A stretch of DNA of 64,000 nt from Thiomicrorhabdus sp. Kp2. Lineage in GTDB: Bacteria; Pseudomonadota; Gammaproteobacteria; Thiomicrospirales; Thiomicrospiraceae. Under the pieces are notes generated by a model that saw only the letters and a list, made by a program, of their open reading frames with translations, was not told the DNA's origin and did not search any database. Location: positions 186,001 through 250,000 of the forward strand of contig NZ_ARWI01000001.1 of the NCBI RefSeq assembly GCF_000478585.1, read 5' to 3'. The translations under genes were made by a program, and so were the position numbers. Below are positions 17,561 through 27,011 of the stretch, piece by piece (position 1 is the first letter of the stretch; each line of letters opens with the position of its first letter).

Positions 17561-19066
17561 ATGGCACTAATGCCCGGCTTGCAAATCAATATTGGTCAAC
17601 AACTAAAATTGACTCCTCAGTTACAGCAGTCTATTAAGATACTGCAGTACTCTGCTCTTGAAGTTCAGCAAACTATAGAAGCGACTTTAGAAACGAATTT
17701 TATGCTTGAGGTTGGAGAGGACCAAGATTTAGACGACGATTTGGATCAAGAACTTACTTCTAGTGACTCATCAGAAACGGATTCTGATAAACAGAGTGAG
17801 GCTCGTGACGAAACACCTTTAGATATTAATGACTCTGATGTTATTAAAGATGATTTAGAAGTCGATTATGATTGGGAGGATGTTTATACAGACCATACCC
17901 CTACTTCCTCCAGCCAAGGCCAAGAAGAATATGCGAGCGCAGAGACGTATACGGCATCAGAAGAGAGTTTGCATGATCATCTTTACTGGCAGTCTGATAT
18001 TTACCCTTGGAGTGATGAAGAAGCGGTAATCGCCTCTTACATTATTGATGATATCAATGATGAAGGTTATCTATCAAACTCACTTGGCGAGCTTCTCGAG
18101 AATATTCAATCTAATGAGCCTGGTTTAATAATATCTGATTCTGATTTGGAGAGTGTTTTAGCTGTTATTCAACAATTTGAACCAACAGGAGTCGGCGCAC
18201 GCTCGGTTCAGGAAAGTTTATTGTTACAACTTGCTAATATGAAAAAAACACCTTATGTAATGACGGCTATTCAGTTAATTACCGAGCATTTCGATTGGTT
18301 ATCTTTCCATGACTCTAAACGTATTAAAAAAATGTATGGTCTAGATGATGAGCAATTAAATCAACTATTAAGATTAATTCAATCATTAAACCCAAGACCA
18401 GGACGTGACTTTTCTAGTACCCAATCCAATATCGTTGTGCCAGACTTACGATTAAAACGCGTAAAAAATGGCTGGTTGGTTGAGCTAAATGCAAATGCTT
18501 TCCCTCGTCTATCGATTAACTCTGCCTACATTGATTTAGCCTCCAATCTTAAAAATGATGAACAATCTAAGCAGATTAAAGAACAATTAATTGAAGCAAA
18601 AGGTTTAATTAAAAGTATTCACAGCCGTGGCGAAACTCTATTAAGAGTGGGTAAATTTATTGTCGAAAAACAGGAGCGCTTTTTCGATGAAGGTGAACAT
18701 GCTATGCAGCCTCTTGTTTTAAGAGAAGTTGCAGAACATTTAGATTTACATGAATCGACCATATCTCGTGCTACAAATCAGAAATATATTCAAACACCAC
18801 GCGGAACATTTGAACTTAAATACTTCTTTTCTACGGGCGTAAGCCAGTACGGTAGTGCTGATCAATCAGCGATAGCGATCAAAGCACATATTAAAGAATT
18901 AATAGATGGCGAAGATCCTAAAAAACCGCTTAGTGACAGTAAGCTTATGGCACTTCTTGAAGACAAAGAGATTGTTGTTGCAAGAAGAACAATTGCTAAA
19001 TATCGTGAAGCACTGAAAATCCCGTCTTCTAGTGAGCGAAAAAAATACAATCAATTTAAATTATAA
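17561..19066 (+). CDS. rpoN: RNA polymerase sigma-54 factor
   Basis: The 501-residue protein starts at ATG 17561 (AGGAG at 17545-17549). An in-frame TTG at 17540 is too close to that ribosome-binding site to be the start. It has the Gln/Leu-rich activator region (LKLTPQLQQSIKILQYSALEVQQ), an acidic region II (residues about 60-120), the core-binding domain, and the RpoN box ARRTIAKYREAL near residue 480. Sigma-54 directs activator-dependent transcription. Unlike many proteobacteria, no lptB precedes it and no hpf or ptsN follows. Confidence 0.95.
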   Translation: MALMPGLQINIGQQLKLTPQLQQSIKILQYSALEVQQTIEATLETNFMLEVGEDQDLDDDLDQELTSSDSSETDSDKQSEARDETPLDINDSDVIKDDLEVDYDWEDVYTDHTPTSSSQGQEEYASAETYTASEESLHDHLYWQSDIYPWSDEEAVIASYIIDDINDEGYLSNSLGELLENIQSNEPGLIISDSDLESVLAVIQQFEPTGVGARSVQESLLLQLANMKKTPYVMTAIQLITEHFDWLSFHDSKRIKKMYGLDDEQLNQLLRLIQSLNPRPGRDFSSTQSNIVVPDLRLKRVKNGWLVELNANAFPRLSINSAYIDLASNLKNDEQSKQIKEQLIEAKGLIKSIHSRGETLLRVGKFIVEKQERFFDEGEHAMQPLVLREVAEHLDLHESTISRATNQKYIQTPRGTFELKYFFSTGVSQYGSADQSAIAIKAHIKELIDGEDPKKPLSDSKLMALLEDKEIVVARRTIAKYREALKIPSSSERKKYNQFKL

Positions 19067-19243
19067 CGTACTTAAATCCATACGCTTATCGTGGTTGTTT
19101 AATCTAAAATAACCACCCTTTTCCTCAATTATTTCAATATATTCATCACTTTTGAGAACCGAATGGTTAGAACCATAGTAATTTAAATATTTCGCTTTTA
19201 TAATAAGCCCAATAATTAAAATAAAGACGTTGGGTAATATATT

Positions 19244-20173
19244 ATGAATAGAGCACATGTAGAGAAAATCCAAGAAGCTGCTCAGCAGCAATGGGAGCAT
19301 CAAGCAGACGTTAAGGAATATATGTCTGCCGTAAATCCTCCAATGCCAAAAATCGATGTTATCGACTATCCGAGTGCTTTGCACAAGGATGGTGATACAA
19401 GAGTGATTCCTTTTGATTTATCAAAACAACTACAAACAGAATATGCGGCAACTTCGCCAAACTTAATGGCGAACTTCATTAAAATTTCTGCTGGTGACAT
19501 GCTTAGGACGGACGCCGCCGTTACATCACAGATGTTTTATGTCATACGTGGTTCAGGTCGTACACAGATGAAGCATGGAACAATTGGATGGAAACAAGGT
19601 GACTTATTTACTTTGCCATCTGTACCAGATGCTTTACACACTGCAGATACAGATACCGCGCTTTATTGGGTAAATGATGCCCCTCTTCTAAATTACCTTG
19701 GTGTTGAACCTGCAAAAGAACGTTTTCATCCTGTGCTCTACACAAAAGAAAGATTGTGCAGCAAATTGGAAGAAATCCGCAAGGAGGCTGAGGGTCGCAA
19801 TCGTACAGGTTTTTTACTTTCAAACCCAAACTTCCCACAAACAATGACCTTAACGCACACATTATGGGCTTTATACAATGTTTTACCAGCTGGTGTCGTT
19901 CAAAAGCCCCATAGACATAACTCTATCGCTTTAGATTTTTGTGTTAGTGCAGGGCCAGATACCTATACTTTAATTGGTAAAGAAGTCGATGAAAATGGCG
20001 AAATCATCAACCCTATTAAAGCTATGTGGACACCAGGTTCTGCATTTATAACCCCTCCAGGATGGTGGCACTCACATCATAATGATTCGGGTGAAGATGC
20101 TATTGTATTACCGATTCAGGATGCTGGAATCATTATGAATATGCAGGTTCTTGACTTCCAATACATTCGTTAA
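19244..20173 (+). CDS. Bicupin protein (gentisate dioxygenase-like fold)
   Basis: This 309-residue protein has two cupin barrels. The N-terminal cupin (residues about 85-150, YVIRGSGRTQMKHGTIGWKQGDLFTLPS) lacks the usual metal-binding His pair. The C-terminal cupin keeps it: KPHRHNSIALDF around 226 and PPGWWHSHHN around 272. This resembles gentisate 1,2-dioxygenase-type bicupins, but no aromatic-catabolism genes are nearby, so the substrate is unknown. It follows rpoN by 177 bases. Confidence 0.75.
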   Translation: MNRAHVEKIQEAAQQQWEHQADVKEYMSAVNPPMPKIDVIDYPSALHKDGDTRVIPFDLSKQLQTEYAATSPNLMANFIKISAGDMLRTDAAVTSQMFYVIRGSGRTQMKHGTIGWKQGDLFTLPSVPDALHTADTDTALYWVNDAPLLNYLGVEPAKERFHPVLYTKERLCSKLEEIRKEAEGRNRTGFLLSNPNFPQTMTLTHTLWALYNVLPAGVVQKPHRHNSIALDFCVSAGPDTYTLIGKEVDENGEIINPIKAMWTPGSAFITPPGWWHSHHNDSGEDAIVLPIQDAGIIMNMQVLDFQYIR

Positions 20174-20255
20174 TGTTGTTTGATAGTCAACATAGCCCAT
20201 CATCTATTTAAGTTTCACTAAGATGGGCACTTATTTACCGACCAGGAAATACGCT

Positions 20256-20963
20256 ATGCAAAATATGGATTACAAAATCACGGTTATTGAAGACGATGAA
20301 ATTCAACTTAATAGTTTAGTTGAGGCTCTTCAGCAGCAAGGGTTTACTGTTGACCCTTACACAAATAGAGAAGAGGCTGAAAAATCTTTTGCAAAAGCAC
20401 TACCCAATTTAGTGATATCTGACATTATTCTTGGTTCAGAAGTTGATGGTGGTTTTGATTTGGCCAAACACTTATTAAGTTACAACCAACCTATTCCAAT
20501 TATTTTTCTTTCTGAAAGACAGTCTGAATTTGATATTTATACTGGGCATGCACTTGGTGCTATTGATTACCTTCCAAAACCAATTAGCTTAAATGTATTA
20601 ATCGTAAAGGTTAAAAACCTTTTAAGAATTACAGGTGCGCCTAAAGTTACAGGCTCAAATGATGAACAGTCCAAAATACCTCACCTTGAATTAGCTCCAG
20701 AGCAATTTAAAGCTTACTGGCATGAAAAACCTTTAGACTTAACCGCTACAGAGTTTGAAATGCTAAAGCAATTTGCTACGGCTGGTGAAAGCAGTGTTAT
20801 CTCTTATGATGCTTTGCAATCTTCCACTCAAGGCGTGGTCGAACGCAATACTATCAACACGCATATATGTCGAATTCGCAATGCCTTTAAGAAAATCACT
20901 CCAGAATTTAACCTGATTCACAATGAGTACGGCCGAGGTTACAGCTGGCAAGATAAAAATTAA
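20256..20963 (+). CDS. OmpR-type response regulator
   Basis: From ATG 20256 (AGGA at 20243-20246) this is 235 residues; an upstream ATG at 20223 is less supported. The receiver domain has the acidic pair in VIEDDE, phospho-acceptor Asp in VISDIILG, and Lys in DYLPKPIS. The C-terminal winged helix contains DLTATEFEMLKQF and NTINTHICRIRNAFKK. The receiver sequence with the GSEVDGGF insertion resembles the regulator of the proteobacterial dedicated-sortase system. The partner kinase starts 8 bases downstream. Confidence 0.88.
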   Translation: MQNMDYKITVIEDDEIQLNSLVEALQQQGFTVDPYTNREEAEKSFAKALPNLVISDIILGSEVDGGFDLAKHLLSYNQPIPIIFLSERQSEFDIYTGHALGAIDYLPKPISLNVLIVKVKNLLRITGAPKVTGSNDEQSKIPHLELAPEQFKAYWHEKPLDLTATEFEMLKQFATAGESSVISYDALQSSTQGVVERNTINTHICRIRNAFKKITPEFNLIHNEYGRGYSWQDKN

Positions 20964-20971
20964 TCATTTAA

Positions 20972-22522
20972 ATGATGCTTAAAACACAGGAAACCTTGAG
21001 ACTTTCAATAAGAACAAGATTCTTTATCTTACTGCTGTTGTTAACCATACTGCCTTTTCTTGCTTATCGATTTGCTATCGATTTACATCGAATAATGTTA
21101 AACAATCAGGCTATTGTTCAAGAACAAACCGTTGAAAACTTAGCGCTGATTTTAGAAAACAGAACCGATTTATGGGCGCTACAAATTCAGTCAGGCATGC
21201 CAACTCGACTATCCCATTTAAACCTAACTAATTCTGTTCTATGGGTGGTAAATGAGAGTAGGCAAACAACTTATGTCGTTGGACAACTTCCTTCGCAAGA
21301 AAAACAAGAGCCGGTTGATTTTTTTACGACTACGGGTAAGGTTTTAATCAAAACGCTTGCCACATTTCTGCCCTATTCTTTGCCTTACCCTTACCCACAA
21401 AGTGCGACACCTGAACATAATTTAATCAGTAACTCTCTTAAAGGTAAGACCCACCAACAATATCGCATGGATGAAAACCAACAGCCTATCTCATTAATGT
21501 CCTCAACACCATTGATTGTTAAAGGCAAAATTATTGGCGCCATTGTATTAGAGCAACGCATGGAAACGTTGTTTAGTCATAACTTGAATTATTTTTATCG
21601 ATTAATAGGAATTGGGGCTTTAATATTTTTAATTGTGTTAATTGGCGCTGTGATTCACACTGCTTCTTTATCTAATAGAATCATAAGGTTAGATAATGAT
21701 GTTAAACGGACGTTTAATGCGCAAGGACGTATAACCGATTTAATCTTTCAAGATTCAATAAACCGTTTTTATCAAGATGAGCTCTCTGATTTACGCCACC
21801 ATATCCATGAAATGCTTAAACAATTAAGTGCCTATGAACGTTATTTAAAACAGCTGCCTAAAACCTTAAGACATGAAATTCACAATCCACTAAATCGTTT
21901 ATCTATGGCATTGTCACTTCTAGAGCAAGAAAATAATAGCAACCCTCAATTAGGCTATGCTCAGCATGCACTTGCACAACTCAAGCAGATTATTAGCTCT
22001 CTTTCAGAAGCTACCAGCATTGAAGACAGCCTACAAAGTCAAAAACCTGAAGATTTTCCAATCGGTTTAATGTTGAAGCACTATTTAGAAAATACGGCTG
22101 CCCTTCATACAGACTGGGATTTGGATTACGTTTGCAAGATACCACCAAGCATTCAAGTTTGTGGTGATGGCTTTATGATAGAACAACTTATGGATAAATT
22201 ACTGAGTAATGCCTCTGATTTTTCTGACCATAAATACCCCATTACGGTTCGTTGTAAAATCCTGGGTGAAATCATTCAAATTATTGTTGTCAACTCAGGG
22301 CCTAAACTACCACCTGGGTTAGAGCTCCAAGTTTTTGATGGCATGACTTCAGTAAGAACGCTTAATCAAGACAACCAAACACACCTAGGTTTAGGTCTTT
22401 ATATTGTTAAGTTAATTGCTGATTTTCATAAGGGCAAAGCTTATGCTGAAAATATTGACAGCTTTGAAGAAAAGCCGATTCATGGTGTTAAGTTTATTAT
22501 TGAGCTTCCATTTCATCGGTAA
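20972..22522 (+). CDS. Membrane sensor histidine kinase
   Basis: This 516-residue kinase has a first transmembrane helix at residues about 16-35 and a periplasmic sensor to about 210. The second helix (LIGIGALIFLIVLIGAVIH) is followed by a HAMP-like segment. The phospho-acceptor His is in LRHEIHNPLNRL around residue 309, with an N-box (KLLSNASDFS) and a G-box (LGLGLYIVKLIADFHKG). Co-transcribed with the regulator at 20256. The SLSNRIIRL...NAQGRI linker recalls PdsS-type kinases, but no sortase gene is present in the window. Confidence 0.88.
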   Translation: MMLKTQETLRLSIRTRFFILLLLLTILPFLAYRFAIDLHRIMLNNQAIVQEQTVENLALILENRTDLWALQIQSGMPTRLSHLNLTNSVLWVVNESRQTTYVVGQLPSQEKQEPVDFFTTTGKVLIKTLATFLPYSLPYPYPQSATPEHNLISNSLKGKTHQQYRMDENQQPISLMSSTPLIVKGKIIGAIVLEQRMETLFSHNLNYFYRLIGIGALIFLIVLIGAVIHTASLSNRIIRLDNDVKRTFNAQGRITDLIFQDSINRFYQDELSDLRHHIHEMLKQLSAYERYLKQLPKTLRHEIHNPLNRLSMALSLLEQENNSNPQLGYAQHALAQLKQIISSLSEATSIEDSLQSQKPEDFPIGLMLKHYLENTAALHTDWDLDYVCKIPPSIQVCGDGFMIEQLMDKLLSNASDFSDHKYPITVRCKILGEIIQIIVVNSGPKLPPGLELQVFDGMTSVRTLNQDNQTHLGLGLYIVKLIADFHKGKAYAENIDSFEEKPIHGVKFIIELPFHR

Positions 22523-22573
22523 GCGAACCGCTAAATAAATTATTTTGCCTAATTTAATCCATAGCCTAAAAGC

Positions 22574-22605
22574 CCAAAAAAAGGCCACTAACTTCGGTGG
22601 CCTTT
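22574..22605 (-). terminator. Terminator of the SPOR-domain gene
   Basis: AAAGGCCAC (22580-22588) pairs with GTGGCCTTT (22597-22605). The run of seven Ts is on the minus strand. Confidence 0.82.
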
Positions 22606-22633
22606 ACAAGGTATTTAGTCATAAAAATAACAT

Positions 22634-23827
22634 TTATTGAATTCTACCTGTTAGATCCTTCACTTTACGAATCCAAACTGAAATCCCATATTGAGATTTG
22701 ATTTCTTTTGCTCTGGCATCCGCATCACTTCGAGCAGCAAATGAACCTGTCACTAAAATATAGTTGGTTAACTTATTGCGAGTTTGAGGTAAAATTTTTG
22801 TCTCCTTTAACTGATTGGATTCAATAATTTTCTTTACTGCTGACTCGGTTGGCATGCTTGCAAGCTGCAAAATATAGTGTGCTTTAGGTTGAGCCATTAA
22901 CCAACGAACATCTGAACTGATATTTACTATAGGTGCATCTGGAGCAGCTGGAGCCTTAGGTTTAACAACTTCATCAACTAATTTCACTAAAGGTTCTTTT
23001 ACTTCTGGCGTGTTAACCGTCTCAACGACAGGCGTATCAATCTCTTTTGTATCTTGCTTATCATTAGAATCTTCCAGGCCTGGTAAAGTTTCAACGCCAG
23101 CTTTATTGGTTAAGTGTTGAAGAATTTTTTCTAATTTACGGTCAATTTTATTTTCAAGCTGCTCAGTATAGGATTTAAGCTTTTGATCTAGAACCGCTTC
23201 AGTAACCACTTTATTTGAAACGTTCTTAATTAGAGAAGTTTGACTCATTTCTTCACTTACAGTACTTTCTTCAGAACTTGAATTAAGACTTTGATTCAAA
23301 TCACTCAGCGGTTTACTCGCGATAATGCTTTTTAATTCATTAACTTCAGCTTGTAATGCAATGACTTTTAATTCAAGTTCATTGAAAAGCTCTGTTTTGC
23401 CGCCCGTTGTAACCGCTTGTTGAAGGCTTTTCATATCCGCCTGTAACAGCTTCATTTGTTCAATATTTTCATCTTTAATTACAAGAACATTTTGCAGTTC
23501 TTTATGAATACTGCTGTAAGCGATATACAGAACACCCAAAATGGTTAAAAATAGAGACAGCATAATGACAACACCAAAGAAAGATGTTTTGTTATTAGAT
23601 TTAGAGTTACTGAGTAACTTATTGCTATAACTCGATTTTTGAGTTGATTGTTGGACGGTATTCTTGGGATTCTCAGGCATAACTTTCTCAGCGGCATTTA
23701 ACCAATCATTAAGGGAAGGTGTTCCTTCATTAGAAGTGTTTGATGATGAAATTTTACCAGCCTTAGATTCAATCTCTTCAAGAATCTTAGCTCTTTGTTC
23801 TTCAAGCTCTGAAATAGTAAGTGACAT
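22634..23827 (-). CDS. SPOR-domain membrane protein
   Basis: This 397-residue protein has a cytoplasmic N-terminus and one transmembrane helix around residues 82-104 (FFGVVIMLSLFLTILGVLYIAY). Coiled coils span about 110-170 and 225-245, a Pro/Val-rich linker follows, and a C-terminal SPOR domain begins at about 315 (HYILQLASMPTESAVKKI, ILVTGSFAARSDADARAKEI). SPOR domains bind denuded septal peptidoglycan, so a cell-division or envelope role is likely. It is not FtsN by architecture, because the coiled coils are too long. Confidence 0.85.
   Translation of the reverse strand: MSLTISELEEQRAKILEEIESKAGKISSSNTSNEGTPSLNDWLNAAEKVMPENPKNTVQQSTQKSSYSNKLLSNSKSNNKTSFFGVVIMLSLFLTILGVLYIAYSSIHKELQNVLVIKDENIEQMKLLQADMKSLQQAVTTGGKTELFNELELKVIALQAEVNELKSIIASKPLSDLNQSLNSSSEESTVSEEMSQTSLIKNVSNKVVTEAVLDQKLKSYTEQLENKIDRKLEKILQHLTNKAGVETLPGLEDSNDKQDTKEIDTPVVETVNTPEVKEPLVKLVDEVVKPKAPAAPDAPIVNISSDVRWLMAQPKAHYILQLASMPTESAVKKIIESNQLKETKILPQTRNKLTNYILVTGSFAARSDADARAKEIKSQYGISVWIRKVKDLTGRIQ
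23074..23083. repeat. Palindrome core CCAGGCCTGG (within SPOR gene)
   Basis: 10-bp core, one flank changed (TCCAGGCCTGGT). Encodes L-P-G-L-E. Confidence 0.9.
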
Positions 23828-23934
23828 AGTATTTTACGTAATCTACCTAAAATGAAAGGGTTAATAAAAGTTGAATTTATTGTAAAATGCTTTGCTAGAA
23901 AAAGATACTTAAACATACCTTTGGAGTGATAAAT

Positions 23935-24060
23935 ATGCCTGATATGGAAAGCGTAGGTTCTGCGTTAATGATTACATTTGCAATGCTTGCCGTCAGTATT
24001 ACGGTTGTTGGAATTGCGATGTGGTTACTTTATAAATTTTTCAAAAACAAAGATGAATAA
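23935..24060 (+). CDS. 41-residue single-pass membrane peptide
   Basis: ATG at 23935 follows GGAG (23923-23926) at good spacing and opens a 42-codon frame ending TAA at 24060. The product starts MPDMESVGSALMITFAMLAV, has one hydrophobic helix (residues about 9-32), and ends KFFKNKDE, so topology would be N-out, C-in. It is divergent from the SPOR gene and converges on the YchJ gene. No family assignment. Confidence 0.62.
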   Translation: MPDMESVGSALMITFAMLAVSITVVGIAMWLLYKFFKNKDE

Positions 24061-24098
24061 ATCATTTTTGCTATTCTTTACTAAAGTTGTACCTTTAG

Positions 24099-24503
24099 CT
24101 ACTTTACATCTCCATCAACATACTTCCAATGATTTAATTCATCGCGCTTAAAGTAACTTTTTTCATGTAAATAAGCTTGCTCATTTCCATGCTCAAAATA
24201 AGCGATGAAGGTTACCCAGCCTTCTTGATCTTTTATACGCCCCTTCTTGCGTCCATTTATAACCAGTTTTATCCAGTGTAATCCTGGCGTAAATTCTAAG
24301 TTACCAGGCCTGGTAGATTGGTGCCAGGACTCTAAAAGGTAATTTTTCAAATGTAATTCAAAGGCCGAGAACCGTGAACGCATAAGTTTTTCTGCGGTTT
24401 CAGGAAAGGTTTGTTTAAGATGGTAAGGTTGACAGCATTCGTGATAAGCCTTCTCTGAACCACATAGACATTTCTGGTTAGCGAGTGTATTACTATTCTT
24501 CAT
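24099..24503 (-). CDS. YchJ family protein with SEC-C motif
   Basis: The 134-residue protein begins with a zinc-binding SEC-C motif (CLCGSEKAYHECC, residues about 13-25) and continues with the YchJ domain (AEKLMRSRFSAFELHLKNYLLESWH). One SEC-C is normally at each end of YchJ; here the C-terminal copy is absent, making it a short version. Function of the family is unknown. It is separated from the MATE gene by 5 bases. Confidence 0.85.
   Translation of the reverse strand: MKNSNTLANQKCLCGSEKAYHECCQPYHLKQTFPETAEKLMRSRFSAFELHLKNYLLESWHQSTRPGNLEFTPGLHWIKLVINGRKKGRIKDQEGWVTFIAYFEHGNEQAYLHEKSYFKRDELNHWKYVDGDVK
24303..24314. repeat. Palindrome ACCAGGCCTGGT, copy 6 (within YchJ gene)
   Basis: Read in the T-R-P-G frame (STRPGNLEF). 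Confidence 0.95.
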
Positions 24504-24508
24504 ATATC

Positions 24509-25891
24509 TTAATTGCTAAGCATCTGTTTACAGTACACAATGCGTAGTCTACTAGAAAGCAGTATCGAGGCAAGTACCAGCCCCAACACAATTCCAAGCC
24601 AAAAACCACTTACCCCCATTTGCGGAACAATAACGTCAGTAAAGGTAAATAGATAACCTAACCCCAGTCCTATACCCCAATAACTGATTAAAGTTACCCA
24701 CATAGTGACTTTAGTGTCATGAAACCCACGTAACGCACCTGCAGCATTCACCTGAATGGCATCAAATACTTGATACATTGATGCATATAAAATTAAGCCC
24801 GTTGCTATGGTTATGACGACTTCATCATTAGAGTAGAGTTGTGCTATGTCTATGCGCCAGTAAAAACTCAAGATAGCTAATGACATACCAATAACCAATG
24901 CCCAGGCAAACCCAGTTGCTAAAGTATTGAGCACTTTAGCTTGGTCTGACTCTCCAAAACCGTAACCTACACGAACGCTTAATGCCATGCCTAAACTGAG
25001 TGGAATCATAAAAGCAACGGAGGTAAAGCTAATGGCGATTTGATGGGCAGCAATAATTTCAGTACCTAAAGAGGCTATAAACAGTGCAATAAAACTAAAT
25101 AAACTTATTTCAAAAAGTAATGCTAATGAATTGGGTATGCCAAGTGCAAGTATCGGTTTAATACCTTGCTGCCAATTAAGGCTATACTCTTTGAATGGCT
25201 TTAGAGTGAGCGGTTTAATATATTGCGCTAAGGATTGGTTTTTAATCACATAAAGTAAACCAATAAAAAACATTGACCACATCACTAGACTACTGGCAAT
25301 ACCACACCCAGCCGCACCTCTTGCTTCAATTGGTCCATAGCCATAGATAAAAAGTGCATTGAGCGGTATGTTAAATAACAGGGCTAAAAAACTAATCCAC
25401 ATGGTGGGCAGTGTTTTACCCAGCCCTTCCCAAAAAAATCGTAAAGCTTGATAAAGCGCAACCCCAGGCATTCCAAAAGCAATAAAGTATAGATAGTCTT
25501 CGGTTAACTGAAAAACAGCGGGGTTTAAGCCAAGCAACTCAAGGAGCCACGTTAAGTTCATTAGAATAATGAGCGATAGCAGCCCTAACGGAACTGAAAG
25601 CCATAAACTTTGAATTAAAAACAGTCGAATATCGGCCTTGTTATTACGACCATTGGCTTTGGAAATAATAGGGGTAATAGCCAGTAAAATTCCAGTTGTA
25701 AACATAAAGACTGGTAACATAATATTGGTTCCAAGACCAATAGCCGCTAAATCATTGGTACCAACTCTACCAGACATAATGGTATCAACGACCCCCAAGC
25801 CTGTAAGCGCAAGCTGTGCAAATAAAATGGGCAATGCCAACTTCATTAACTGCTTTGACTCACCCAAAAAAGCCGACGAGAGTAGAAACAT
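24509..25891 (-). CDS. MATE family efflux transporter (NorM-like)
   Basis: This protein of about 460 residues has twelve transmembrane segments and two pseudo-symmetric halves, starting KQLMKLALPILFAQLALTGLGVVDTIMSGRVG, the family's typical N-terminus. MATE pumps export cationic drugs using Na+ or H+ gradients. ATG at 25891 is preferred over TTG at 25897, which directly abuts the TAA of the upstream gene; either way translation is probably coupled. Confidence 0.92.
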   Translation of the reverse strand: MFLLSSAFLGESKQLMKLALPILFAQLALTGLGVVDTIMSGRVGTNDLAAIGLGTNIMLPVFMFTTGILLAITPIISKANGRNNKADIRLFLIQSLWLSVPLGLLSLIILMNLTWLLELLGLNPAVFQLTEDYLYFIAFGMPGVALYQALRFFWEGLGKTLPTMWISFLALLFNIPLNALFIYGYGPIEARGAAGCGIASSLVMWSMFFIGLLYVIKNQSLAQYIKPLTLKPFKEYSLNWQQGIKPILALGIPNSLALLFEISLFSFIALFIASLGTEIIAAHQIAISFTSVAFMIPLSLGMALSVRVGYGFGESDQAKVLNTLATGFAWALVIGMSLAILSFYWRIDIAQLYSNDEVVITIATGLILYASMYQVFDAIQVNAAGALRGFHDTKVTMWVTLISYWGIGLGLGYLFTFTDVIVPQMGVSGFWLGIVLGLVLASILLSSRLRIVYCKQMLSN

Positions 25892-25897
25892 GCTCAA

Positions 25898-26326
25898 TTA
25901 GAATTCTTTACTTGAAGACGACTTGTCTTCAGTGGTTGCTTGCTTTTTTTCAGAATTATCGCTGTTCTGTTCTACATTCCAATAGTCTTTTCCATGCTGC
26001 TCTTCAAGCTCTGATAGATCATCTTGATTACTTGCTTGTTGATTTTCTTCAGGGTCAATATGAACAACAAACTGTGGCAACAACAGGATAATAATAAGTT
26101 TGAATGTCCAAAATACGGTGGCGTAAACCACAATGGCCAAAGCTAAAACCAGAGGTAATCCAAAGACTAAATCGACAATAAGTGCCTGTCCTTCAAAGAG
26201 CATTTGCATGAGGTTTTTGTGTATAAACGTGAAATATAGCCAACCAATAACAGAAGCAAGGCTAACAATAATCGCCATTAAATTAAGAGCTGGGTGAAGT
26301 TTGGTGTTTCTAAATAAACAAAGCAT
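25898..26326 (-). CDS. Hypothetical two-helix membrane protein
   Basis: The 142-residue protein has transmembrane segments at about 16-36 and 52-84, then a highly polar Asp/Glu/Gln/Ser tail (residues 92-142) predicted to be disordered. It is not recognised. It directly abuts the MATE gene, so it belongs to the same transcript. Confidence 0.68.
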   Translation of the reverse strand: MLCLFRNTKLHPALNLMAIIVSLASVIGWLYFTFIHKNLMQMLFEGQALIVDLVFGLPLVLALAIVVYATVFWTFKLIIILLLPQFVVHIDPEENQQASNQDDLSELEEQHGKDYWNVEQNSDNSEKKQATTEDKSSSSKEF

Positions 26327-26391
26327 AAAATCTCATAGGGTAATATGGGTTGAATTAAAGGGTAATCGCTACACGAGTTGAGTAAAAGAGA

Positions 26392-27009
26392 CTAGCGTTG
26401 ATTATTACGGTCTGCTAACTTTTGAAAAAATAACCACTGTAACGCCATATAGGTAGTGGCAACATTAAAGCGCCCTGCTAATAATCTGTTTTTGGCCTCT
26501 TCAAATGAGAGAATTAAAACACGAATATCTTCATTTTCTGCATCTAGTCCTGCATGACGATCTACTTTGTTGCTATCTATATTGCTCGCATAAAGATGTA
26601 AAATTTCATCGCAAGCGCCTGGGCTTGGATAAAACTGATTGATATATTCAAGCTCATAAACGTCAGCCCCTGTCTCCTCCTTAGCTTCTCTAATGCAAGC
26701 TTGGGTAGGTTCTTCGCCAAAATCAATCATTCCAGCTACAGGTTCAATTAACCAGGCCTGGTTAATATCATTTTTTTTAATGGCATTTTCAATGGCGCCA
26801 GCTCGGCATTGTTCAACCAACACAACTTTCTGATTGGCTAAATCATAAAGCAAAACAACAACGGCCTCGCCACGACAAAAGACCTCTCTCTCAACTACAC
26901 CACTTTGACCACCTTGATATAAAGAGTGTGTAAATTTAATGTTTTTAAGTTGAAAATAACCTTGAAAGACCGTATTAGTAGCTTGAACTGTAAGCTGTTT
27001 TGAACTCAC
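26392..27009 (-). CDS. nudF: ADP-ribose pyrophosphatase (Nudix)
   Basis: This 205-residue Nudix hydrolase carries the box GMIDFGEEPTQACIREAKEETGA, which fits Gx5Ex7REUxEExGU (residues about 93-115). Flanking sequence (LVEQCRAGAI, IEPVAG) matches NudF, which splits ADP-ribose to AMP and ribose 5-phosphate. It sits two bases downstream of alr. Confidence 0.9.
   Translation of the reverse strand: MSSKQLTVQATNTVFQGYFQLKNIKFTHSLYQGGQSGVVEREVFCRGEAVVVLLYDLANQKVVLVEQCRAGAIENAIKKNDINQAWLIEPVAGMIDFGEEPTQACIREAKEETGADVYELEYINQFYPSPGACDEILHLYASNIDSNKVDRHAGLDAENEDIRVLILSFEEAKNRLLAGRFNVATTYMALQWLFFQKLADRNNQR
26751..26762. repeat. Palindrome ACCAGGCCTGGT, copy 7 (within nudF)
   Basis: Encodes N-Q-A-W-L in the segment just before the Nudix box. 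Confidence 0.95.
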
Positions 27010-27011
27010 CG

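Noticed and set aside
19061-19384. 107-codon minus-strand ORF between rpoN and the bicupin gene
   Set aside because: About 140 bases are antisense to the well-supported bicupin start, no ribosome-binding site is visible, and the protein is not recognisable.
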